Source of the DNA: Collybiopsis luxurians FD-317 M1
Taxonomy: Eukaryota > Basidiomycota > Agaricomycetes > Agaricales > Omphalotaceae
Assembly: GCA_000827265.1 (NCBI GenBank)
Contig: KN834795.1
Location: 113,742-177,741 of the forward strand
Direction of reading: 5' to 3'
DNA length: 64,000 bases
A program made the translations under genes and the position numbers. Within the stretch, counting starts at the first letter, position 1; every line of letters begins with the position of its first letter. The notes below the pieces were generated by a model. It was not told the DNA's origin and ran no database searches. It was given only the letters and a program-made list of their open reading frames with translations. This document shows positions 44,802 to 55,094 of the stretch, one piece after another.

Positions 44802-45659
44802 ATGAATGCCAAACGTTATTTTGAAAGACTTGTCCCTTGTTGACATCTTCAAAGTTAAGGTCAGCTTTGTAAACTGAACCGATCGCGCCTAGCCTCACGG
44901 CGTGCTTTGTAGATCAACCTCTGTACAAAGCGCCTCCTAGCCAACCCGACAAACCTCTCCGCACTAATCGAGCGAGGAAATGGGGCTTTATATCCTTCCT
45001 TTCAACTATAGCAGCATCCGCTTTCAAGCTGTTTGGGGTCCTCAGGTCTATCAGTGAGTCGGTGACTCTTACGGCGTAGATTTGGTTTTCTGCATTTGGC
45101 TGGATTATTTGCCCCTCTGCCAGTTCGCATGCACACAGGCCAGCTTCTATGCTCTATAATGAGCTTACTCTGTCTGATCCAGAAGATTTTGCCCTGAGAA
45201 GTGACGTTCGGCTGCGACGCCCAGTACTTTCATACTCTATGGAACAGCTCAGCATAGTATCCCTCAGTTGGAGTCACTGCTTCTTCGAATGCTTTGGCCA
45301 CTGTAGATTCACCCTTATCCCGGCCTCGCATGTCATTGCATGACCTGTCCACCTCAACCTTTCCTAATTCAAGGGAGTGTTCTCCTCAATTTCACACTAG
45401 CGAGCAATGGTGCCAAGGTTCTACTGCACTCACAACTGAAACTGAAGGGTCGGCTCAACTCTCTTTTGGATCGAAGTGGCTTGCCATCTTGCAGGGCTAC
45501 GATAAAACCCAGATGACCATTAACCCGCCGCTCGTTATCCTGAAGGAGCCGCTTTCCACGTCGGAATGTTGGACCTTTGCTGGCTCCAGAGGTTACATTG
45601 TCATTGCGCTATCTCATACTATCATCATGCAGAGTTTTTCCCAGACCACCGTAACGTAA
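44802..45659 (+). pseudogene. SUN-domain gene, degraded copy
   Basis: The 5' exon MNAKRYF is followed by a frame change relative to the 30.3-kb version. After an intron the frame gives KWGFISFLSTIAASAFKLFG (membrane segment). A stop comes near 45077, then DPEDFALRSDVRLRRPVLS and, in a different frame, NPPLVILKEPLSTSECWTF and GSRGYIVIALSHTI. These match the SUN gene at 11.1-12.5 kb (CWRFNGSQGHIAFSLSD). The C-terminal half of the SUN domain is missing. Clearly broken. Confidence 0.75.
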
Positions 45660-45999
45660 TTGAAGGGAAGAAAGCGCCTTTGTCTACGACTAAATTGATC
45701 TGACCATGGGATGGGCTGAAGATCTGAGATCCGGATTTGTGAAGAGTGATATTTAAAAGCTACCCTAGCTTCGATACCTAGCTTCGATACCTCGCCTCCT
45801 TAGGAGATGAATCCGGCTTCCACCATTCCCTTACCCAAACGTTTCCTTCTCCCCTCGAGAACCAGGACAATGACTATAGAGTCATCTTATATGATGCGGT
45901 CGGTATCTTGGTATCGACAGAGGTTAATGGGCATCTAAATCCCAACTTATCCTCTGGCTGACCGCTATTCTTCCCACTATTAATATTATTGACACAACT
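45660..45999. other. No supported gene
   Basis: Spacer between the SUN pseudogene and the 100-aa gene. It contains a small direct repeat (AGCTTCGATACCT twice at 45767-45795). Confidence 0.5.
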
Positions 46000-46353
46000 A
46001 TGTCCCTATCAACTTTTACAAATGCTGGAATGCCCTCTTCCAATTTTGATATTCAGGCAAATATCACGGACGGAGATTCGCGAACAGGTTTGGATGCAAG
46101 AGGAACTTGGGAAGTAATGGAAATAATGCGGCAGGAGAGAATCAAGTAAGTCTTTCTCATTACCAATATGCAACCTTAAATCTCACCATGACGCAGCTTT
46201 GATCAAGCGAGGTTGCTTCGCCACAGCAGAATTCTAGCAAGTAATAGAATTGACCCCTCGGGTGAAGCTTATATACCTTTCAATTCACATTCCCTCACTG
46301 ACTTTGTTGCATCAGGAATACCATTGGATTCAAAGGCCGTCCTTCGTCTGTAG
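46000..46353 (+). CDS. Small uncharacterised protein, 100 aa, two exons
   Basis: ATG 46000. Exons 46000-46145 and 46197-46353, joined across a 51-nt GTAAGT...CAG intron in phase. Product: MSLSTFTNAGMPSSNFDI, then RGTWEVMEIMRQERINFDQ, RRILASNRIDPSGEAY-like sequence (HSRILASNRID) and LTDFVASGIPLDSKAVLRL. Soluble, no domain known. It is short enough to be missed by simple ORF searches because each exon is under 60 codons. Confidence 0.5.
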
Positions 46354-46813
46354 CGGGGAGCATCGCGCACTCAAGCGCGGCTGTCATTTAATTCTTCGTT
46401 CCTGAACTTTTGTCACTCCTTTCGGCTTTGTGTAATTTCACTGTAATCTAACCGCCGAGCATGACCGCGACGGCAGTGATCGCTGCCCCTCTCCATCTCT
46501 TGAAGTTCGTTGTACGGTCTCTGAAAGAGATTCAGTCACTGTATCGCAAGCCTCCAAAGTTCTAACGAAGTGTGGACCCTGAAAGCATATGAGCTCTGTC
46601 GGTGTGATGCAAAAGCGCTATTTGCATTGCTACAGCGTGAAAGCTGGTACGAGGAAGAAGTAAAACTATTGAGATGGAGAGTGAGCTTTTTTCAAAGGGT
46701 ATATATTTCGTTGGGTGATACCACTGTTGATGTATGGCCTAGAGAGGGATTCAAGACTTATTTATTTTTTCTGCCCCTTTACTACTATCTATTCTACATA
46801 GAGGAGGAGGATT
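46354..46813. other. No supported gene
   Basis: Contains short frames only. The left terminus of the transposon would be expected here, but I could not locate it. Confidence 0.4.
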
Positions 46814-49800
46814 TTAGCTTAAATCACACACACATGGAATCCTTATACTTCGAATTCTACGTTCTAGATATGATTTTTTGACATTCAAGGCATATCTGTA
46901 GTTGAGGGAAATGTCAGAGCGCACCTTATTGAGGGGAAGGGCGTGGAAAGTCAAGTTGGATTGAGACGTGTATGCAAAATGAGAAGAAATCTGGTCCAAC
47001 ATGGTGAGAAGCATATTCTCTTCAAATATGCTGTAGAAAACCCGGCCGCCGGCAAATCCAAATGAGCGGTAACGATCCTGGGCTGCATCGGTCTCCGTCA
47101 AACCCTTGTACACTTGAATTTCAGCCAAAGTTCTGCTGTGGCGGGTTTCGCCTGCAGTCCATGTAGCAGTGTAGATGCGACTGATAGAGCCTGCGCACCA
47201 TGCTTCTGTATTTGGTAATTCAAAACAAACCTGTGCATTGGAGAAAGAGTGATCCTGAGATGAAAATGTGAGTCCCCGTTGCTTAATGCTGTCGTGGACA
47301 TGAACGAAGATAGATGCTGGCCCGGAAACAGGTTGTCTATCAACCCACTCCTGGAGGATAGCATAACTTCGCGTACCCAGAGGTTTGCGAGAACCAGGGG
47401 TCAACCTATTCGCCTCAGAATATACGGACTCTTCGAATGCAAGCACGTCTGTTATCCTAGTCCCACGAGTGTCTGTTTCAAATGCTTCCTGATATAGGTT
47501 GGCAAGCTCAATTATGACCGGCGGTAGTCCGTCACCGTCGAAGATGGATTTAAGTCTCTGTGTCATGCAAAATCGTATGAACATTGTCTTTTCCAACTCG
47601 CCTAGTAGATATGTCAGAAGGCATGCCGTATTTCGAAGCGGTGCGTACCAAATCTGCTATTTGTAGGAATGTTTTGCAGAATGTAGTTGAATTGTTCAAA
47701 CGCAAAGCATCGCCAGCTATGAACAGGACCAAAGCGCCGCAGAAGGTTGCCAAAATGGAGCATTGTGTGCTGATACACAGTGAGAGTTGTATGGGGATAT
47801 AAAGCAGCCTTTGGGTTCTCTTGCCCAAACCCTATTATTTCCCCGAGATAAGTTTGCATATGTGTCTCAAAACGTTGGATATATTCCTCTGTCATAGTCC
47901 TCATGCTGGCCAGGCGCAAAGCTGTCACTAGATGCATGAAGTTCTGTAGCATCCAGTGGTAACGATCGTCTTTCGGCCGTGACCCCCAAAGGCGGATTAA
48001 GGTGATGGGTAGATTTACGGTGCAGAGAGTCCTCCACTGATCAGCAGTCAACTTTCCATGCGAGGCCTCGCCTGGGTGATTCGGAGCAGCAGCCATCCAG
48101 GACGGGATATTGAGCTTTTCCATGTCCTTTCGAACTTCCGTCAGCATCTCGATTCCCAATACCGCCGACTTTTTTCTGGTCGACCGGGATGTCCTCGGGT
48201 TCTTCTTCAGTTTTCCGTCACGATAAGTAAGACCTTCTTCAAAACGCTGGAATAATAATGAGCACGAGACTTTCAATAGAACAGGAAGTCTACGCACATC
48301 CTGATGTATGATGTTACGCATTTGTGCCATCGTGTAAGATGATATAGCCTCCTCATTAAGTCCGTCCTCGGAGGAAGAAGTATCATCAGCAAGCGACTCC
48401 CCTGAAAAATTTGAATCGGAGTCTTGATCAGATTCATACATATCGTAGTCTTCTTCTATATCTTCGTGTTTCTTTTCCCTCTCCATTCTGGAAATCCCTG
48501 CCCTCATCTTCCGTGCAGCACCTTTGGCGAAGATGACTCGAAGGATACCTATTAGTGCATCGCGTTTCAGCTTTTGAACTTGAGTTTTTGAGGCCGTCTT
48601 ATAAAGATTCCAAGATTCTTTGTCCTGGTGGTTTTCAATATCAGTACCGACGGCCGGTCTGAGACCAGCCTCATTCGATGAAATGTTCTGTAAGAACAGA
48701 ATTAAGATGGCCAAATACCTCATTTGGTGGAATTGACTGTAAAAGCACAACGAAATACCTGAGGTGTTGCAAAAGTTGCAGGGGCTTGAAGTATCGTGGC
48801 AGAATTAATATTGCTTGAGGAAGCCTTCGAAGCTGTCGCTGAGGTTGGTGTAATTTCCTTGAAGCTCCTTCAGTAATTCCTTTTCCGAGCATCAGTCAGA
48901 GGGCTTACTGGAATGAGCTCTTGTTCACCAGTTCCGATCGAAAGGACCGACGCATTTGTTCGAGTAGTTCTCTAATCAATCCCTTCCTGAGCGCAGAACT
49001 AGCACATATCAACCAGAAAGCAATACCTTATTCACAAGGGCGTTTACGAGCTTAACTTTGTCCTTTGTTGGCTGATTGGTGCGGGACAAAGTTGGGACCT
49101 CCACTCCATACTCCATTGCTAATTTTTGAAGGATCTCTGCCGAAAAAAGCTTTAATTCGATTTTCGTTGCTCCCCGCTTATAGGCTTCTTGAGCCTGCAA
49201 TAGTTCGCTGTCAGCTAGAAGGGCAGAAGGATTCAGAAACGATGATGGGGTTTCCGCAGGAACAGGAGGTATCGAGGATAGCGCAGAGCATGTGTTAGGT
49301 GCTGGAGTAGGCCAATTTCTGGAAATCCTCTGTCAAAAGTTGAATCAGCAGCTGCTTAGCGAATGATTTAAGAGAATACATTACCACTTGCTTCAAAAGA
49401 TCTAGTAGGTCCTTTTTGTTGCGCCTATAATCAAAGCCTTCTTCAAGGGCAAGGAAGCGGATCGATTCAGCTTTGAGTGCATTGAATGTAGAGCTTGATC
49501 CATGTTGATAGACATGCTTCGCAGCAGCCTGGTCTTCTTCACTTGGAGTTGGCATCTCCCACAAACCATCACAGTCCTTTGCACTGGCATTCATTCCCCA
49601 GATCTGACGGCAGTGACGCCGACAAATGCCAAGATAGAAGCCATGCATGGGGTCGATTACGGTATTCTGGACAACATCCCAATAGTCCAACCGCAGGAGT
49701 TCAGACCATCGAACACCGTTTTCGTCGTAAAGAATTTTGCGTTCATCTTCAGTTTGAGCTGAGAGCCAAGCCTGTGCCATCTGGCGATGCTCCTTGTTAG

Positions 49801-51740
49801 TCCGAGGAACAAGTTTTTCTGGATCTAAGGCATGGTTGAAGTTGGACTTTCTGGTTTTACACATTGAACACGGGTGAGCATCACTAGTGTAATGGCCAAA
49901 ACCGGCAAGTAGACGAGCTGCAGGCATATCACAAACCAGCATCATAAGAGCGGCTCTGACAGAACGACCACGAATATGCTGATGAGTTCGTGGTATCAAA
50001 ATTCCATCTTTCCACAGCTGTTCCAAATCATCCACCAATGGTCGCAAAAGATAATTGATTTGATGGGCAGAAGGCTCTTTAGGACCAGGAATGATCCCTA
50101 CCAGAAAGATATTCTCGGGTCGGTGACGCAACAAGGGAGGAAGATTTAGACAGACGAGATAAATTCCTCCTACAGTAGCCTTCTTGCCTGATGTGCGATT
50201 GCCATAAGGATTGAACCCATCTTCATTGAGACTGAATATGAGACAGTTTTCACCTGGTACATCTGGTGTAAGGAACAGATTTTTGCCATCGGGGCCGCGG
50301 AAATTTCGAAGGCACTCCGACTCCCATATATCGGAGACCTTTCCATCAGCAGGCGGAGCAGGATCATAGGGTCGTTCAAGGTATGGCTCTAAGTCTCGAC
50401 GGTTATGCATCCAAGCAATCCATTGCTTTAGATTCTGATAACAGTAAGGCCTTTCCAGAGTATGCACATGTGATCTATTTCCTGGTCTAAATGAAGGATG
50501 AGCAGAACGAAGGCGAGAACCACACGGCTTGCTTTGAGGAGCTGCACGATTACTGCATAGTTCTGGGCAGTGCTCAGCGTTGAAAAGCTGGAAGCACTTC
50601 GGGCAGCAAATGTACGTGGCATATGTCGGCTCAAGTTTGAGCCTGTCGACAACGGTTCGCATATCCTTTGGTATATGGTGGTTGGTCAAACCAGGTTCCA
50701 GTCCTAGCATATGACAAACAAGGCGCATGCTCCCCAAAAAAAAGGCCAAAGGAAGAGTTGATAGATTACAAACTAGATGAAGTATAGCACCAACAAGAAG
50801 AAATATGGTGTATATTTGTTCGGTGGGTTCAAGGTCGGCGATGGAGATACCTGAGAGTACATCAGAACAATTTTCGTTACAGGTCCTCCATGTACTCACT
50901 GGGAGAATAAACGCGTTCTTGTTTCGTTTTCTGGCGGAAAGTCCATTCCTCCTTCAGCATTTGATGCGTCTTCTCAATCTGCCTCTTCAAAGAGCGGCAG
51001 TTCACTTCATGCTCGCAGCTAAAACGATTTGAAAGTTTCTTCGAGGAAGCGAGGCGCAAGAGAGTAAGCTCGGCATCTCTAAGCCACTCCACATGACCTT
51101 TAAAGAGAGAGTTCTGCTGACTATCAGAGACTGTTGACGCCAGCAAAGTTAAATCTGTGGAATCTGGAATTTTATCCAGGTCTCGAAAATGAATTTCACT
51201 TGGATTCCAGAATCGGATAGGGTCCTTGTTTAACTCTTCGAGATGGTGATTGATCGAGTGTAAACGAGCAACCTCGTACTGCAGATTCGATGACTGTGTT
51301 TTAGCAATCGGCGGATCTGCAGGGGGCATGGCACTGTGCCGAATTTTTGTATTTAAATCATCGATGGCTTCCTCCGTTTTAGCAAGAGAACGCGTTGGTA
51401 AGGGAAGGGAGATTGAGGGCGAGACTGTGTTCACAGCCTGAAATAAAGCATTCGAGGGCAACCCTGTGCCAAGTGGTGACAAGGAAGGAGGAGTGGTGCT
51501 ATTGGAGAGGGGCAGCTCATCCGGTTCCACCATGAGCTCCAAATCGGAAAAATGGTCCTGCAGTGCATACTTGTTGTAGAAGTAATTACCTTGTACAACT
51601 TTGCCATCAGGTGCTACTATGATCTGGCCTGAAACCGCGCAATAGTTACACCAACACAGAAATATCGAGTTTGGAGCATCTTGCGGGGGACGCTGTATAT
51701 AACAGCCGACCGGCTGACCTCTGATTAGGCGGGGTTTCAT
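46814..51740 (-). CDS. Tnp2/CACTA-type (Transposase_21) transposase
   Basis: Cut-and-paste transposase of the CMC/CACTA group. ATG 51740. Exon 1 (51740 to about 50907) holds CWCNYC and a Ser/Pro-rich linker, with a possible coiled coil. Exon 2 (to about 49380) is the core: a zinc-like CPKCFQLF, NEDGFNPYGN, IIPGPKEPSAHQINYLLRPL, LWKDG, CDMPAARLLAGFGHY with HPCSMC, and GVRWSELLRLDYWD then VIDPMHGFYLG and WGMN. Later exons continue with the 49.0-49.2 kb segment, an acidic Ser-rich linker and, at 47614-48750, WMAAAPNHPGEASHGKLTADQ, RLWGSRP, MLHFGNLLRRFGPVHSWRCF and EQFNYILQN. The last exon(s) extend to about 46.8-46.9 kb. Most segments are open and splice signals look good (for example donor GTGAGT at 50906), so coding capacity may be nearly complete. 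Terminal repeats were not found. Confidence 0.85.
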
Positions 51741-51894
51741 GGGGATGTATGCTAGCTGGCTCAGAGTGCTTATCTCTTAAGTCATATCTCCCTTGAGTAT
51801 CGGCAGGATACGGACCCGGTGAACACATGCCAGGGTATACGATGGATATGCACGCGACTTCCCTTCGCCTTGGAAGGCATGGAAGAAAGCTCCA

Positions 51895-51985
51895 ACACTG
51901 ATCCACCGGCACGCACCAGCACGCATGCGTGCCACGCAATGCATGAGAGAAGTGCACGCACGCATGCACGCATCCTCTAAACATG
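51895..51985. repeat. Cluster of GCACGCATGC-type motifs
   Basis: CACGCACCAGCACGCATGCG, then GTGCACGCACGCATGCACGC and ACATGCACACATGTG lie within 90 bp, about 160-250 bp upstream of the transposase start. Dense short palindromic repeats of this type are typical of subterminal transposase-binding regions; that role is an inference here. Confidence 0.6.
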
Positions 51986-52019
51986 CACACATGTGTGCTG
52001 AAGTTTTGCATGGGTGCAA

Positions 52020-52608
52020 TGATTTTTATGCAGCATATATGCTGGAATATTCAACTTGCAAGCACAGAAATGAGTGAATCACTTATACTTAAATTTATTT
52101 ATGCGTCAAGCTCATAAGTGCTGTGGATCTAAGTAAGATACTTCGTACGGAGTTGAATACTTAATAACTAATATTGACTCACTCTCAGGATCACAACGTA
52201 TGAACTGCTGAGAGTTTCAAATTAAAGCAGTACTATGTATACTAGATAATGCCTATAGGTGATAAATAGCCTTCACTGGAGTACCCACAAATGGAGTGCA
52301 AACAAAAGAAGAACCAAGACAAAAGGGAGAAGAAAAAATAAGCATATAGAAATACATAGTAGCAGGTGCTATTAAAGAGTAAATAGATAATTTATGAGGC
52401 ACCATCTTTACACGCTGAAGACCGTGCTGTCCTATTTGAGATAGCACAGGGCACTGGTCCAGTGGAATTGTTTCTCTGTTGCCCCTTCCAGATATTTTCG
52501 CATTCAATACTGTAATCTGAACCAACCTGTTGCTCTATTAGCAGGGAAGATGAAAGCACTGGATTCATAACATACCTGAGTCTCAGACTCATTAATAATT
52601 ACTCTCTC
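52020..52608. other. No supported gene
   Basis: AT-rich, no motif. It could contain the right end of the transposon. Confidence 0.4.
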
Positions 52609-53082
52609 TCACCAATGACCCTCAATTTCTGGTCCTAAAGGAATATGGGGATTCCAACCACCTTCATGCATTCCAGTATCAAGACCCCACTGCATGTTTC
52701 CTGCAACTCCAGCTTTCTCTGATCCATCAAACATTGCCCAGTCAAGAATCACCACAGCCTCCATATCCACATCAACAGGGAACTTGAATATTGTTTTTCA
52801 TGGGTAGTAACAGTTAGAATTTAAAACATAAAAACAAAAAAGAGGTATATTGAGGTAAGTACTAACACGCACACCACGGCATGCACCGGTTGTAGGCAAA
52901 AATCTAGGTGCCCCAACAGCTTGATATAGCCAAGCCTTGTTATGATCCAAAGCAGGTTCGCGTTTTCCCCCCTGCCAAAGTAAAGTAAATGGAGCTGACC
53001 ATCGGTTAAAAGGCGAAGGTAGAGGAAGAGGGCATTGGTAGAACCATCCATAACAAAACGGAGGCGGACGGGAAGCAAACAA
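52609..53082 (-). CDS. Uncharacterised conserved-looking protein, last two exons
   Basis: Exon from about 52870-53082 gives YGWFYQCPLPLPSPFNRWS and LLWQGGKREPALDHNKAWL. After an intron the last exon (about 52609-52790) gives FKFPVDVDMEAVVILDWAMF, VAGNMQWGLDTGMHEGG and WNPHIPLGPEIEGHW, then TGA. The strongly patterned W/D/G-rich end suggests a conserved domain rather than chance coding, but I do not recognise its name. Upstream exons beyond 53.08 kb were not found. It is on the same strand as the transposase and may be a cargo or an independent fragment. Confidence 0.5.
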
Positions 53083-53110
53083 TAAATGTTAATAAATGTT
53101 AAACCCCTCA

Positions 53111-54312
53111 CTCAATGTCTTTGAACTTGAGTGGTGCTAATAGTAGGTAGGCTCGGTGCTATGTACATAAAGTTACTTGGAAGATATTATATTTTCCCAT
53201 CTAGTCAGCAGGCATTGGGGGGAAGGCTGAGGCCTTCGGGTCCCAGCACTGAAGAGATTCTGTAAACACGGTCAGCTGCGATTGGGCAGGAGGGCCTCAA
53301 GCAGCTGTACCAATCTCGATGGGCTTGGACTGCGAGATTCTAGATTCTAGAAAGATTGCGCTTAAGCAGCTTCTGCAGGCTATTGCAAGGTTACTATACA
53401 CTTCAGGGTTGGTTTTCGTTTGTATGCATGAATGAATAATGATATTTTAGAGAAGGTGCTTGCGCGAGGAAAGCTGCGAAATGGGTGGGTGGGTGAGGAA
53501 AGAAAAACTTAAGATGGTATGCTAAAGCTTCGAGACTTCAACGGACTCGCGCTGATGCGGTGGTGAAGAGAAGTGAGGGCACCGCATCACATGTCCGTTC
53601 GAAGACTATAGTTTGACGATCGTTGCTCCAGGGATCTGATGATGTCAATCAAACGGTGGGAATTGCAGAACATGTAACCGACTCCGAACGTCATTTTGGT
53701 AATGTCAGCAAAGTCAGCAGTACTCAAGGATATTCGGGAAGTATTACATTCACTGGAGAATTGCACAATATAGCTTCAGATCCTTGGGTATTCTTCTTGT
53801 GCATAATATTATCTTTTGCTTATGATATTAGCTCAAAGTCCATATAAAAGAGGGTACGGAACTTCTGTGACTTAGTAGTACAACTCCTGGACGAAAAAAA
53901 ATTCTGTGTAGCATAGGCCAAGCATCACCGTTGTTCAAGATTGTTATCTTACTGCTAAATATGCACTAGAGATGAAGGTTTCGAGGCTGTACCATGACTG
54001 ATACAGTCCAATATTTGAGTCAAAAAAAAAAAAAGATCGTCACCTCGAACGCTGAACATCCCGGGAAACACGATATGCCTTAATGAGTAGACGGCGGTAA
54101 TAATTGTTGTAAGATCTTCAACTATGATCCTAACCTAATGTCCCTTTGAACTATTTCTCAAGCCAAGCCTATAAGCAGGACCTCAGTTCCATTTCCAGTG
54201 AGCCGTCGAATTGAATAGGAAGATTTTACAGCGGGCCGATGACCAAGCCGCTGGCAACTATCAAAGACCGCAAATCTCATCACAGTGGCATTCAGTCCTC
54301 CTCAATTCTTCC
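53111..54312. other. No supported gene; contains dispersed repeat
   Basis: Mostly featureless. A short plus frame at 53623-53847 has no motif. The copy of the 75-bp repeat lies at 53833-53907, and a poly-A run at about 54020. Confidence 0.4.
53833..53907 (+). repeat. Dispersed 75-bp repeat, copy B
   Basis: Matches 10963-11037 in the same orientation (CATATAAAAGAGGGTACGGA versus a diverged version there; GTGACTTAGTAGTAC is identical). Confidence 0.85.
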
Positions 54313-54947
54313 ATGATGGACGCCGTGTCATCAGACAACCAATCACAGGTGTTACTCGAGGCATCCAACAACTTCGAGGCTCTTCGGCGTGAGATACGTG
54401 AGGAACTGGGGGAGAGCAAGCACCGAGCAGGAAAGGGTGTGCTTGCGCTTGCACAAAATGTGGAGAAAGAGAAAATTATATTGCAGGATATGCAGGTCGG
54501 TTTTTTTACCCCTTTTCAGTGGAAGGATTCATCAGGTTTCACAGAATAATATTTCTGCAACGCTTGTTTCATGTTCACAAAGTATCGAAACTGAACTAAC
54601 CAGCTTCAAAGAGAAAACCAGAGAGGATTACGGTTCTGGGACATCGACAATAGTCATGAAAGCAGGGCTTCAGGCGGAAGTTCTGCGTTTAATGGAAATG
54701 AGACTTCTCCTACCTCAAGAGGTTTTCGATCCAGATTGGAATGTTACCTTGCAAAAGGCACGTATATTCAGTGGTCTATTCTGAATAATAATCTAATTCG
54801 TGTGATCTCCAGCTTGAGGAGATCCTAGACAAGTGTAGAAAAGGCGATGCTGTCACGATCAATGATTATACTACCTTGCAAGAGATGTCTTCAGGGATCC
54901 TGAAGCGAGCTTATTCTTACATCTTGTCGAAAAATAGCCCACAGTGA
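54313..54947 (+). CDS. Helical uncharacterised protein
   Basis: ATG 54313 (MMDAVSSDNQ). Exon 1 to about 54495 encodes ASNNFEALRREIREELGES and ALAQNVEKEKIILQDMQ. An intron ending TTTCACAG leads to NISATLVSCSQSIETELTS, LQAEVLRLMEMRLLLPQEV and DWNVTLQKA. A final exon (LEEILDKCRKGDAV, SSGILKRAYSYILSKNSPQ) ends at TGA 54945-54947. Long helices with coiled-coil character and no catalytic motif. The second junction needs either a non-canonical GC donor or a small frame change. It lies 300 bp upstream of membrane-protein twin B on the same strand. Confidence 0.45.
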
Positions 54948-55094
54948 TCTTTACCAAATATCTATCATCAGGTTGACCCGAAATTCACCCTCAAATACCA
55001 GGGTGGGTGGATCACTCTTTAGCGCGTCTTAAGTTCGAATACTCGCTAGCAAGATCATGGTCAATCAGCGCCTAATCTGACATGCGCTTGTGAA

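Noticed and set aside
49495..49800. Plus-strand frames inside the transposase
   Set aside because: Antisense shadows of the Tnp2 core exon.
51895..53200. CACTA terminal inverted repeat of the Tnp2 element
   Set aside because: I searched by eye for CACTA/CACTG ends on both sides of the transposase and found no matching pair.
55025..55060. tRNA B-box-like AGTTCGAATAC
   Set aside because: No matching A box or cloverleaf around it.
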